From positions 1 through 8,024 of the forward strand of contig CAADVE010000062.1 in NCBI GenBank assembly GCA_900752425.1: DNA of 8,024 nt, written 5' to 3'. The translations under genes were made by a program, and so were the position numbers. The stretch comes from an uncultured Collinsella sp. GTDB lineage: Bacteria > Actinomycetota > Coriobacteriia > Coriobacteriales > Coriobacteriaceae. The notes beneath the pieces were generated by a model, which saw only the letters and a program-made list of their open reading frames with translations, did no database searches and had not been told where the DNA came from. Positions 1 to 6,457 of the stretch are shown piece by piece; positions within the stretch are counted from its first letter, which is position 1, and the number at the start of each line of letters is the position of its first letter.

Positions 1-701
1 GCGTGAAACCGATGATTGTGGCTTGGCTCGGGCAGGGGGGCGAGCTCGCGGGCGAAAAACCTGTCAAAGCACTCGACGGGGTAGGCGGCAAGTTCTCGTG
101 CGATGCGAATGGCGCCGGTTTTGGGCGTGCATGATCCCCAGCGCGTTTTCATGCTGCGCACGGAAACGCGGGAAACGGCGACACCCATTGCGATTTCGTA
201 TGCGTGCACAATATCGCGCAGCGCCGATGTGACCTCGGACGTATAGAGCTGGTCAATATGGGCTTGGATCTCACTGGGCGTTAAGCCGTCGAGGGTCGCG
301 TTCCACTTGGCCTGCGGACGTTCGTCTGGCTCGTCGGTACCCATAAAACTTGCGAAGGTAGCCTGCTTGGGCCGCGGTGCGGGTGGCTCAAAGTTGTGGT
401 CGAGTGCATCCTGAACGGTGATGGGTTTGCCCCAAAGCGCAATGATGGACGAGGGGCTGAGCGGCTCTCGCGCCGTCGCCTGACGTTGCTCGCGCTGGGC
501 AAGTCGGCTGATAATCCAGGCGCTGTTGCGCTTCACAAACGCTTCGATACGCTCGCGGCTGGCGCCGAGCGGTGCACTGGCGTGGACCTCACCGCTCGAT
601 GTGACGCGTAGGTTGAAGTTCTTGACGCGCTTTTTGGTAACGATGACGGGGATGGGCGTCCCATCCGGTCGGGATGCGGAAATCGTAAACTGCTGCGTCA
701 A
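1..701 (-). CDS. YgjP/SprT-type (M48-like, DUF45) metallopeptidase, 3' end outside window, zinc motif degenerate
   Basis: This is a cytosolic protein of the YgjP/WLM metallopeptidase group; the family's substrates are poorly known. Reading runs from a TTG start at 701 with a Shine-Dalgarno GAAGGA six bases upstream, and 233 codons are open to the window edge. No ATG was found that competes. The N-terminal part has the family look (residues 18-35 VIVTKKRVKNFNLRVTSS, then GEVHASAPLGAS). The C-terminal core has SVRSMKTRWGSC and IRIARELAAYPVECFD, the usual lead-in to the zinc helix. There the expected HELxH-L reads R218-E-L-A-P222-L, so both helix zinc histidines are replaced, while the glutamate (E219) and the later histidine of PSHNHRF (H228) remain. 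It may be an inactive relative, a decaying gene, or sequence error if the window starts at a contig end. Family assignment is fairly sure; activity is doubtful. Confidence 0.8.
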   Translation of the reverse strand, partial: MTQQFTISASRPDGTPIPVIVTKKRVKNFNLRVTSSGEVHASAPLGASRERIEAFVKRNSAWIISRLAQREQRQATAREPLSPSSIIALWGKPITVQDALDHNFEPPAPRPKQATFASFMGTDEPDERPQAKWNATLDGLTPSEIQAHIDQLYTSEVTSALRDIVHAYEIAMGVAVSRVSVRSMKTRWGSCTPKTGAIRIARELAAYPVECFDRFFARELAPLPEPSHNHRFH

Positions 702-724
702 AAGCGGTCCTTCAGATTGGGGAC

Positions 725-758
725 GGGCCGGCATGTCGACCGTTCGGCATGCCGGCCC
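725..758 (-). terminator. Strong hairpin between dipeptidase stop and metallopeptidase start
   Basis: GGGCCGGCATG (725-735) is exactly complementary to CATGCCGGCCC (748-758). Pairing can continue inward through one T-G wobble to a stem of about 15 bp with a 4-base loop (CCGT). It starts 17 bases past the stop codon of the minus-strand dipeptidase gene and ends 23 bases before the next start. No T-run follows on either strand, so it is not a textbook intrinsic terminator. It probably ends or attenuates the dipeptidase transcript, or protects its 3' end. Confidence 0.5.
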
Positions 759-775
759 GCTCAAGGGATGTGAAA

Positions 776-1789
776 TTAATAACGCTCAAAGAAGGCAAGC
801 GCGTTGTCGCTGCAGAGCTTCTGCATCACGGTCTTGCCAAAGTGCTTGGAGAGCATGTTCTGGAACTCGGGCATCTTGCTGGCATCGGAGAGGAAGGCGG
901 GCACCGTGGCACCGTCCCAGTCGCCGCCGAGCGCGATGACGTCCTCGCCGCCCAGGTCGAGCCAGTGCTCGATATGTGCCGCCAGCTGGTCGAAGGTGAC
1001 GTCTGCGGCGGTCTTGTCGGTTGCGTCGTTGGAAAGGAACTCGCTGCAGTAGTTGAGGCCGACGATACCGCCCATGTCGCGAATGGTGCGGAACTGGTCG
1101 TCGGTAAGGTTGCGCTTAACGCCGCAAACCGCACGGGAGTTGGAGTGGCTGGCGACGAAGGGACGTGTGGCGTGGGCGACAACCTCGTCAAAGCACTCAT
1201 CGTTGAGGTGGGAGACGTCAAGCACCATGCCGGCGTGCTCCATCTGCGTAAGTGCCTCGATGCCGGCGGCGGTGAGGCCGGCGTGGGTATCGTGTCCGCT
1301 CGCGAGCGGTCCTCGCGCATTCCAGCTGAGCGATGACATGAGTACGCCCAAGCTCTTGAGCATCTCGATCAGCGCGGGGTCCTCGGCAAAGAACGTGGCG
1401 TTTTCGATGGTGTGGATGCAGGCGACCTTGCCGTCCTTGAGCGCGGGGCGAATGTCTGCGGCGCTGCGCACGTTGACCATGCGGTCGTGGTTGAGCATTG
1501 CCTGGCCGCTCATATGCGCCATGATCTGCGCCTGGAAGCGCGCGGCGTGGGCGGTGGGAATCTCGTCGGGGACAAACGTGGCGAAGCACTGTGCCCACGG
1601 CGTGTTGCCGATCTTTGCGAGCGAGATGGCACAGGCGTTACCCTCGATGAGGTCGAAATCTTGCGGATGCGTTTCGTCGCCGGGGAAATAACCGTCGGTG
1701 CCGGCGGTAAAGCGCAGGTCGAGATCGAGCGTGGCCCAGCCGATTCGGTCGGCGGTGTCGCAGTGTAGGTCAAATACGGGATATGCCAT
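776..1789 (-). CDS. Membrane/renal dipeptidase family (peptidase M19), cytosolic
   Basis: A zinc dipeptidase of the M19 amidohydrolase-like family, which hydrolyses dipeptides, often including ones with a D-residue at the C-terminal side. The 337-residue product is a usual length. Metal ligands expected of the family are visible: H9-x-D11 in FDLHCDT, the bridging glutamate E129 in HTIENA, H194 in VLDVSHL, H215 in VASHSNSRAV, and D290 in ALGGDWDG. There is no signal peptide or lipobox, so it acts in the cytoplasm, probably in peptide or peptidoglycan-fragment recycling. I chose the ATG at 1789, ten codons inside the longest frame, because GGAGG lies four bases before it and MAYPVFDLHCDT matches the usual family N-terminus. 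It is divergent from the FKBP gene. Bridging ENA replaces the more usual EGG/EGA. Substrate cannot be told from sequence. Confidence 0.9.
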   Translation of the reverse strand: MAYPVFDLHCDTADRIGWATLDLDLRFTAGTDGYFPGDETHPQDFDLIEGNACAISLAKIGNTPWAQCFATFVPDEIPTAHAARFQAQIMAHMSGQAMLNHDRMVNVRSAADIRPALKDGKVACIHTIENATFFAEDPALIEMLKSLGVLMSSLSWNARGPLASGHDTHAGLTAAGIEALTQMEHAGMVLDVSHLNDECFDEVVAHATRPFVASHSNSRAVCGVKRNLTDDQFRTIRDMGGIVGLNYCSEFLSNDATDKTAADVTFDQLAAHIEHWLDLGGEDVIALGGDWDGATVPAFLSDASKMPEFQNMLSKHFGKTVMQKLCSDNALAFFERY

Positions 1790-1822
1790 GGTTCCTCCGG
1801 TTGCAGCGTTTCTTTGCAAACT

Positions 1823-1851
1823 GTCATTGAATTGTATGACTAGGGTATAGT
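1823..1851. promoter_or_regulatory. Divergent promoter region with an inverted repeat (dipeptidase / FKBP genes)
   Basis: The 120-base divergent gap holds TATAGT (1846-1851), a fair -10 box for the rightward FKBP operon. On the minus strand TACAAT (1831-1836) is a possible -10 for the dipeptidase gene. Neither has a convincing -35. Between them GTCAT-N8-ATGAC (1823-1840) is a perfect 5-bp-arm dyad placed to affect both promoters, a candidate operator. No regulator for it is known from this window. Confidence 0.35.
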
Positions 1852-1909
1852 TAGCGCCATATGTTCACGGCGGCCCGCGTTGTGCGCCGCCCTTATCACG
1901 GAGGTTACC

Positions 1910-2338
1910 ATGTCCAACCAGGGCAAGAAGGTCAAGACCCATTATCGCGGCACGCTCGACGACGGCACGCAGTTCGATAGCTCCTACGATCGCGGCGAGC
2001 CGCTGGAGTTCACCTGCGGCGCCGGTCAGATGATCAAGGGCTTCGACGCCGCTGTTGTCGACATGCAGGTGGGCGAGAAGAAGACCGTGCACATTCCTGC
2101 TGCCGATGCCTACGGCGAGCACAATCCCGAGATGGTTATTACCTTCCCGGCCGAACAGGTTCCCAACATCGAGCAGATCGAGAAGGGCATGAAGCTCTTC
2201 CTGTCCACGCCGAGCGGTATGCCCGTTCCCGCCGTGGTCATCGACGTAACGCCCGAGGCTGTGACGCTCGACGCCAACCACGAGCTGGCCGGCAAGGACC
2301 TCAACTTTGATATCGAGCTCGTCGAGGTCGAGGGTTAG
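1910..2338 (+). CDS. FKBP-type peptidyl-prolyl cis-trans isomerase, SlyD-like
   Basis: A cytosolic prolyl isomerase and chaperone of the SlyD type, 142 residues. The FKBP half opens with KVKTHYRGTLDDGTQFDSS, GEPLEFTCGAGQMIKGFDAAV and GEKKTVHIPAADAYGEHN (to about residue 72). The insert-in-flap chaperone domain follows (about 73-120), and the chain returns to the FKBP fold with DANHELAGKDLNFDIELVEV, very like the SlyD closing segment. The ATG at 1910 is chosen over the frame opening at 1880 because GGAGG sits five bases before it and homologues start there. The chain stops right after the last FKBP strand, so the His/Cys-rich nickel-binding tail of Escherichia coli SlyD is absent. The next gene, a UreE-like protein, starts three bases after the stop, so the two are surely co-transcribed and probably translationally coupled. 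Confidence 0.92.
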   Translation: MSNQGKKVKTHYRGTLDDGTQFDSSYDRGEPLEFTCGAGQMIKGFDAAVVDMQVGEKKTVHIPAADAYGEHNPEMVITFPAEQVPNIEQIEKGMKLFLSTPSGMPVPAVVIDVTPEAVTLDANHELAGKDLNFDIELVEVEG

Positions 2339-2341
2339 AGT

Positions 2342-2920
2342 ATGCCTGAACGCTTGGTTTCGACGACATGCTTGGGAAATCTCAACGATCCGTCCTATGA
2401 ACTTCTGCTTCGCCGGAAGCTGGGCGGCGTCTTTGAAGTTGACGATCTGCTGCTCGATTGGGACCAGGCTGATGTATGCGCGTTTGTGGGCGTGACGGAG
2501 CTGGGGCGCACGGTCGATGTTCGGCTGGATACTGCCGACGGCGGTCGTCTTGTCGACGGCGACGTGCTCGCCGTCGACCACACGGGTGCGGTACCCGTGG
2601 CGGTTGTCGTGCGCCTGCGCAGCGCCGAGGTTTATTTGGTCGAAGTTGACCGCATGGACCCGATTGCGCTCGCGCATGCGTGCTGGGAGATCGGCAATAT
2701 GCATGCGCCGCTTTTCCGAGGCGATTCGGACGAGCATACCGTGCGCATGTATACGCCGGTGCAGCCTGTTTTGGGCCGCATGCTCCGGGGCGTCGAGGGC
2801 GTTCGGCTCTCGAGGGTTATCCGTGAACTCGATTCGGACCGGCGCTTTGCGTCGAGTGCGGCGGATGCCGTTGTGAGTATGGCTCCAGACTTTACGATCG
2901 TAAAGAAGGCGCGCGGTTAA
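2342..2920 (+). CDS. UreE-like protein (urease accessory / nickel chaperone family), no urease nearby
   Basis: A 192-residue protein resembling the nickel metallochaperone UreE. The N-terminal half fits the UreE N-domain: DDLLLDWDQADVCAFVGV, then GRTVDVRLDTADGGRLVDGDVLAVD, where L-x-DGDVL is typical. The C-terminal half has DPIALAHACWEIGNMHAPLFRG (residues 106-127), matching the UreE signature around the nickel histidine (LGNRHxPL), so H121 is the likely metal ligand. The next block, MYTPVQPVLGRMLRGVEG, lies where UreE usually has a His-containing segment before VLxxMLR; here those histidines are missing. There is no His-rich tail, but about 30 extra residues follow. Translation starts at ATG 2342, with GAGGG inside the preceding gene. 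No ureABC, ureFGHD or hydrogenase maturation gene is visible. It may deliver nickel elsewhere or be repurposed. Family call is likely, function open. Confidence 0.65.
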   Translation: MPERLVSTTCLGNLNDPSYELLLRRKLGGVFEVDDLLLDWDQADVCAFVGVTELGRTVDVRLDTADGGRLVDGDVLAVDHTGAVPVAVVVRLRSAEVYLVEVDRMDPIALAHACWEIGNMHAPLFRGDSDEHTVRMYTPVQPVLGRMLRGVEGVRLSRVIRELDSDRRFASSAADAVVSMAPDFTIVKKARG

Positions 2921-2933
2921 CGTGCGTATAAGT

Positions 2934-2975
2934 AAGACGGACTTTGAGAGGCAACTATTCAAAGTCCGCCTTTCT
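2934..2975 (+). terminator. Intrinsic terminator of the FKBP/UreE-like operon
   Basis: CGGACTTTGA (2938-2947) and TCAAAGTCCG (2959-2968) form a perfect 10-bp stem with an 11-base loop. The pairing extends past one mismatch (AAG with CTT), and the 3' side runs into CTTTCTGTT. It starts 13 bases past the UreE-like stop codon, which is the normal place for a Rho-independent terminator. Confidence 0.8.
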
Positions 2976-3003
2976 GTTGATGAGATGCTGTGGGGGAAAG
3001 CAT

Positions 3004-3801
3004 ATGGGTCTTGAAGGAATCAAGCTGATTGCATGCGATTTGGACGGCACGTTGCTGCATCCGGGGGAGCGCGAGCCGCGTTCCGAGGCCTTTGAGCTCA
3101 TCGATGAGCTGCATCGTCGCGGTATCGTGTTTATGCCGGCGAGCGGCCGTCAATATGCGAGCTTGCGCTACCTGTTTGTCCCGGTGGCCGATGAGCTCGC
3201 CTATGTATGCGAAAACGGAGCCCTGGTGATGAGCGAGGGGCGTGCCGTTGTCAAGCGTTCCATGGAGCGTAGCCTTGCTATGGATATCGCGAATGCCGTG
3301 GTTGCGTATCCCCATGCCGACGTGACCCTTTCATGTGGGGGACACCTCTACACCATAAGCGGCAACGATGCATTCGTCGATCATTTGCGCTATGAGGTCC
3401 ACTGCGATGTGGCGGTGGTCGACCGCCCCGAGGACATCGACGAGGACGTCATTAAGATTGCCTTCCAGACGCCCGAGGTGGATCAGCCGGCGGCCCTGGA
3501 GTATTTCGAGCGCCTCTTTAGCGACCGTGTTGACGTGATGACGTCGGGAACCGAATGGACGGACTTTATCGGTTTCGGTTCGGGCAAGGGCTCCGCGCTT
3601 GCCGATTACGGTCGTGCCCTGGGTATTTCGCCCGATGAGATGATGGCGTTTGGCGATAACGAAAACGATCGCGACATGCTCAACGTCGTGGGCCATCCCT
3701 ATCTGATGGAGAGCTGCAACCCCTCTATGCGTGGCATTAACGACCGCGTCCGCTATGTGCGCACGGTCGAAGAAGAGCTGCGTCGTCTACTTGCTGAGTA
3801 G
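3004..3801 (+). CDS. Cof-type HAD-IIB family phosphatase
   Basis: A 265-residue haloacid-dehalogenase phosphatase of the Cof subfamily, which dephosphorylates small phosphorylated metabolites such as sugar phosphates or flavin and pyridoxal precursors. Motif I is D12-L-D14-G-T (nucleophile D12, acid/base D14), motif II is PASGR with S47, motif III is K195 in GSGKGSAL, and motif IV is GDNENDRDML with D218 and D222. The C2B cap lies between motifs II and III (about residues 80-190). I start it at ATG 3004, after GGGGGA six bases upstream; an upstream in-frame ATG at 2944 lies inside the operon terminator and has no ribosome site. It follows that terminator, so it should have its own promoter, but none stands out. 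It converges on the PerR-like gene. Substrate unknown. Confidence 0.92.
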   Translation: MGLEGIKLIACDLDGTLLHPGEREPRSEAFELIDELHRRGIVFMPASGRQYASLRYLFVPVADELAYVCENGALVMSEGRAVVKRSMERSLAMDIANAVVAYPHADVTLSCGGHLYTISGNDAFVDHLRYEVHCDVAVVDRPEDIDEDVIKIAFQTPEVDQPAALEYFERLFSDRVDVMTSGTEWTDFIGFGSGKGSALADYGRALGISPDEMMAFGDNENDRDMLNVVGHPYLMESCNPSMRGINDRVRYVRTVEEELRRLLAE

Positions 3802-3881
3802 ACATTTGGGACATGTCTAGAAATCTACTTTTTGCTGCAAAGTGCGGAAAGGTGGATTTTAAGGCATGTTCCAAACATCTA
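3799..3881. repeat. Long imperfect palindrome bridging two convergent stop codons
   Basis: The arms run 3799-3835 and 3844-3881 around an 8-base centre. The left arm reads TAGACATTTGGGACATGTCT then AGAAATCTACTTTTTGC. The right arm, read on the other strand, is TAGATGTTTGGAACATGCCT then TAAAATCCACCTTTCCGC. Most differences are transitions that leave G-U pairs in RNA, and two positions are C-A mismatches. The outermost TAGA/TCTA contains the TAG stop of the phosphatase gene on one side and the TAG stop of the PerR-like gene on the other. It probably acts as a two-way transcription end and may belong to a dispersed palindromic repeat family. Confidence 0.7.
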
Positions 3882-4259
3882 CCTACAGTCGGGGCAGAGA
3901 CCCTCGAAGATGGTGTAGTGCGACGTGACGTGCCAGCCGATTTGCTCGGACGCCTTGGCGTCGAGCTGGGCATCGAAGGGGAGCGGTACGTCGATGACGC
4001 GGCTGCACGAGGTGCAGATGATATGCGCATGCGGCTCGATCGTGCGATCGAAGCGGCTGCCGCCCGGCGTCTTGATGGAGAGAATCTCGCCGGCATCTGC
4101 CAAGAGATTGAGGTTGCGGTAGACCGTGCCGCGGCTGATCTTGTCATCCTGTTCGCGCACGGCGTTGTAGATTTCGTCGGCGGTGGGATGGTTATAGCTT
4201 TGGCGCACGGCGTCAAGAACCAGCTTTCGCTGCTTGGTATTCCTTCTTTGCACCGCCAT
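3879..4259 (-). CDS. perR: Fur-family metal-dependent repressor, PerR-like
   Basis: A 126-residue DNA-binding repressor of the Fur superfamily. The winged helix covers about residues 8-65 (KQRKLVLDAV, HPTADEIYNAV, ISRGTVYRNLNLLADAGEI). The dimerisation domain follows, with CxxC pairs C82/C85 and C122/C125 for structural zinc. The regulatory metal residues of Bacillus PerR (H37, D85, H91, H93, D104) have counterparts here: H24, D71, H77, H79 and D90. Having aspartate at the last position is the PerR feature, so a peroxide sensor using Fe or Mn is more likely than an iron or zinc sensor. ATG 4259 follows AAGAGG and GAGG. No peroxide-defence gene is in the window, so its regulon is outside. An A/T-rich dyad upstream may be its autoregulatory site. 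Fur family is certain, the PerR subtype probable. Confidence 0.88.
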   Translation of the reverse strand: MAVQRRNTKQRKLVLDAVRQSYNHPTADEIYNAVREQDDKISRGTVYRNLNLLADAGEILSIKTPGGSRFDRTIEPHAHIICTSCSRVIDVPLPFDAQLDAKASEQIGWHVTSHYTIFEGLCPDCR

Positions 4260-4292
4260 GCGCCTCGCCTCTTTTCTATTAACGGTCGTAGG

Positions 4293-4310
4293 TAAATGAT
4301 ACCGTATTTA
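4293..4310. promoter_or_regulatory. A/T-rich dyad upstream of the PerR-like gene, candidate operator
   Basis: TAAAT-N8-ATTTA lies 34-51 bases upstream of the repressor's start codon, in the most A/T-rich stretch of the locality, with ATACCGTAT at its centre. Fur-family boxes are A/T-rich dyads of about this size and often sit in the regulator's own promoter. The match to the known PerR or Fur consensus is weak, and no clear -35/-10 pair is visible. Confidence 0.3.
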
Positions 4311-4320
4311 GCACACAATA

Positions 4321-4731
4321 CTAATAATGAGGACTGAAACCGTCTTCATTGGCAAGTGGGGCTCGGGCCTGGGCGTCTACAAGGCGAAAACGCGTTCCCA
4401 TGCGCTCGTAGGAGGCATGAAGCGCCTCGAGATGAGATAGGACGTTTGCCGGAGTTCCCTGCATCTCCATCTCGACTGAGCCGTCTTCCATGTTACGCAC
4501 CCAGCCGGTGAGTGCGCGTGCCTGTGCGAGGTTGGTGTTGGTAAAGCGAAAACCAACGCCTTGGACTTGCCCCGCCCAGCGCAGGAAATAGCGCAGGGGA
4601 GTGTCTTGAGTGGCCTCGTCGCTTGCGAGTACGGTAAGCCTGCGGCGCAGCTCGAGCTCGATGTTTGATGGTTTTTGAGGCTCTTGACTGCCGCCGGTGA
4701 CGCTGGAGAAGAACGTATCGAAGAGGCCCAT
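4321..4731 (-). CDS. Acylphosphatase-domain protein with an N-terminal extension
   Basis: The C-terminal 90 residues are an acylphosphatase, a small alpha/beta enzyme that hydrolyses carboxyl-phosphate bonds. GQVQGVGFRF carries the phosphate-binding arginine R62, and GWVRNMEDGSVEMEMQG carries the catalytic asparagine N80. Residues 1-45 (MGLFDTFFSSVTGGSQEPQK, then a charged ELELRRRL stretch) are not part of the usual 90-residue enzyme and look partly disordered. The ATG at 4731 lies two bases after the stop of the oxidoreductase gene, so the two are co-transcribed and likely coupled; only a weak AGCAGG site precedes it. The open frame continues upstream to 4866 in another frame of the oxidoreductase gene, and that part is rejected as coding. 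Physiological substrate unknown. Confidence 0.85.
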   Translation of the reverse strand: MGLFDTFFSSVTGGSQEPQKPSNIELELRRRLTVLASDEATQDTPLRYFLRWAGQVQGVGFRFTNTNLAQARALTGWVRNMEDGSVEMEMQGTPANVLSHLEALHASYERMGTRFRLVDAQARAPLANEDGFSPHY

Positions 4732-4733
4732 CG

Positions 4734-5840
4734 CTATGCCTGCTTGCCTGCGTCGGCCGGGAAGGTAATGCCGGCCTGCTGGCGCACGGCATCCATGATG
4801 CGCAGTGAGACGAGCGTGACATCGCGGTAGTGGCCAAGCTCGTGGCGTCCCGCCGGGGTCTCCCAAATCTCTTCCTTAACGTTATCGATGCCGTCGATGG
4901 CGGTGATAAAGTCTGTGAGTTCGTATTCCATAGTGTTGCTCGATTTGGGCAGGTCGAGCACGCGGCCGTTGTCGCCCTGTTCGCGCGGTGCCTCGGTCGC
5001 CGAGCCGCGTACGACATCGCCGCGATAGTCGATGCGGACGTTGCGGGGCGTGGACAGATGGTCGATCTGGATAGTGCCACGCTCGCCTTCGATCTGCGAG
5101 GGCAGCAGGTCATTCGTAATTTTGGAGTGCGCGAGCTCGACGGAGATGCGGCCTCCGCCGTAGCTGGCGAGGATGGAACCGCAGCCGTCGATGGGGCCGT
5201 GCGTGAGCTGTCGCGTGGTGGGGTCGAGCAGAGTAGTCATGCTCGTAAGGCCGGAGGGCATGCCGAAAATCTCGACCATGGGCTCGACGGCGTAGACGCC
5301 AATGTCCATGAGGGAACCCGATGCCATATTGCAGTCGAAGATATTGGTGGCGCGTCCCGCGAGAATCTCGTTGTAGCGCGAGGAATACTTGCCAAAGCGC
5401 AATGAGGCGCGGCGGATGGGGGCGATCTCGCCCAGGGCGTCCTCGATGGCGTGGAAGGCGGGATCGTGGAGGGGACGCATGGCCTCGAGGGCCACGACAC
5501 CTGCTGCCTCGGCAGCGCGGAAGACTTCCAGCGCCTGTGCTTCGGTGGCGCAGAAGGGTTTCTCGACGATGACGTGCTTGCCACCGGCGATGCAGGCGAG
5601 CGCCTGCTCGTAATGGAGCGCATTGGGGCTGCCGATGTAGACGGCATCGACGCCGGCGGCTGCCGCAAGCTCATCGAGTGACGTAAAGTTTCGCTCGCCG
5701 CCGTGCTCGGCAGTAAAGGCGGCGCCGCGCTCGGCATTGCGCGAGAGCGTGCCTACGAATACGGCCTGGTCGTTGGCATTGACGACCTGAATAAAGTCGT
5801 CGGTGATCATGGACGTGCCGATGGTTGCGATACGCAGCAT
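4734..5840 (-). CDS. Gfo/Idh/MocA family NAD(P)-dependent oxidoreductase
   Basis: A 368-residue sugar- or polyol-type dehydrogenase of the Gfo/Idh/MocA family. The N-terminal Rossmann domain (about 1-120) begins LRIATIGTSMITDDF, where the usual GxGxxG loop is modified to GTSMIT. It ends with the family's GKHVIVEKPF, giving catalytic K94. The C-terminal sheet domain contains GSLMDIGVYAVEPM: D179 corresponds to the family catalytic aspartate, and Y183 is where many members have histidine. The product resembles the MviM-type members found in gut Firmicutes and Actinobacteria. ATG 5840 has GGGGG about five bases upstream; the longer frame to 6086 overlaps RNase HI and is rejected. It leads a two-gene unit with the acylphosphatase gene. 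A TACACT -10-like box lies in the 73-base gap upstream but lacks a good -35. Substrate cannot be assigned. Confidence 0.9.
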   Translation of the reverse strand: MLRIATIGTSMITDDFIQVVNANDQAVFVGTLSRNAERGAAFTAEHGGERNFTSLDELAAAAGVDAVYIGSPNALHYEQALACIAGGKHVIVEKPFCATEAQALEVFRAAEAAGVVALEAMRPLHDPAFHAIEDALGEIAPIRRASLRFGKYSSRYNEILAGRATNIFDCNMASGSLMDIGVYAVEPMVEIFGMPSGLTSMTTLLDPTTRQLTHGPIDGCGSILASYGGGRISVELAHSKITNDLLPSQIEGERGTIQIDHLSTPRNVRIDYRGDVVRGSATEAPREQGDNGRVLDLPKSSNTMEYELTDFITAIDGIDNVKEEIWETPAGRHELGHYRDVTLVSLRIMDAVRQQAGITFPADAGKQA

Positions 5841-5913
5841 GTGTCCCCCTTGCGTTGTTTGGCCTACAGGACGAGTGTAGCGCGGGAGGACACAAAAGCG
5901 TGCGAAAACGCCG

Positions 5914-6399
5914 TTACAGGTCGCTCTCGTTAAAGCCGGTGTCGATATCGAGGTTACTGCCGTCGGCCGCCGTGGTGGCGAGCTCATCGCAGCGCTCGTT
6001 GAGCTCGTGGCCGGCGTGGCCCTTAACCCAGATGAACTCCACCTTATGCTTGCTCCTTGCGGCAAGCAGGCGCTCCCACAGGTCACGGTTCTTAACGGGC
6101 TGCTTGTTGGCAGTTTTCCACCCGCGCTTTTTCCAGCCGTCGATCCAGTGTTTATTGAAAGCGTTGACGACGTACTGCGAATCGGAATGGACCTCGACCT
6201 CGCAGGGGCGGTTGAGCGCCTCGAGCGCCACGATGACCGCCATGAGCTCCATGCGGTTGTTGGTGGTCTTGGCGTAGCCGCGTGAAAGCTCGGAGGTGAA
6301 GGTCTTGCCGGCGGGGTTGGTGTATTTGAGTACGGCGCCGTAGCCGCCGCGTCCCGGATTTGATCGGGCCGAGCCGTCGGTATAGATGATGACCTTCAC
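5914..6399 (-). CDS. rnhA: Ribonuclease HI
   Basis: A 161-residue cytosolic endonuclease that cuts the RNA strand of RNA-DNA hybrids, as in primer and R-loop removal. The four acidic catalytic residues are all present: D8 in IYTDGSA, E51 in TNNRMELMA, D73 in VHSDSQYV and D138 in NERCDELA. The histidine of the flexible loop is H128 in VKGHAGHELN, and the basic handle region (WKKRGWKTANKQPVKNRDLW) is complete, so this is a full active-type enzyme. I take the GTG at 6399 as start: AAAGGA sits five bases before it and MKVIIYTDG fits the family. The ATG at 6450 would add 17 residues and has no ribosome site. TACAAT (6438-6443, minus strand) is a possible -10, with no clear -35. Confidence 0.93.
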   Translation of the reverse strand: MKVIIYTDGSARSNPGRGGYGAVLKYTNPAGKTFTSELSRGYAKTTNNRMELMAVIVALEALNRPCEVEVHSDSQYVVNAFNKHWIDGWKKRGWKTANKQPVKNRDLWERLLAARSKHKVEFIWVKGHAGHELNERCDELATTAADGSNLDIDTGFNESDL

Positions 6400-6457
6400 G
6401 GGCTTCCTTTCGTTGGGTACGTTTCGTGTGGGTGACCATTGTAGCGCCATGCCCGCC

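Noticed and set aside
1053..1691. 212-codon plus-strand frame over the dipeptidase gene
   Set aside because: It is the antisense shadow of the M19 dipeptidase, whose metal ligands are all in the minus-strand frame.
1865..2962. 365-codon open frame on the minus strand across the FKBP and UreE-like genes
   Set aside because: It is fully antisense to two genes with clear family motifs, Shine-Dalgarno sites and a terminator. The translation has no recognisable domain, and long antisense frames are common in GC-rich DNA.
2944..3003. Upstream ATG extending the HAD phosphatase by 20 residues
   Set aside because: It lies within the terminator stem, lacks a ribosome site and adds sequence unlike family members. 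ATG 3004 is better.
5841..6086. N-terminal extension of the oxidoreductase frame to 6086
   Set aside because: It would overlap RNase HI on the same strand and reads as serine/arginine-rich out-of-frame translation. The Rossmann domain begins at 5840.
6400..6450. ATG start for RNase HI at 6450
   Set aside because: There is no ribosome site before it, and it adds 17 non-family residues. GTG 6399 with AAAGGA fits the family N-terminus.
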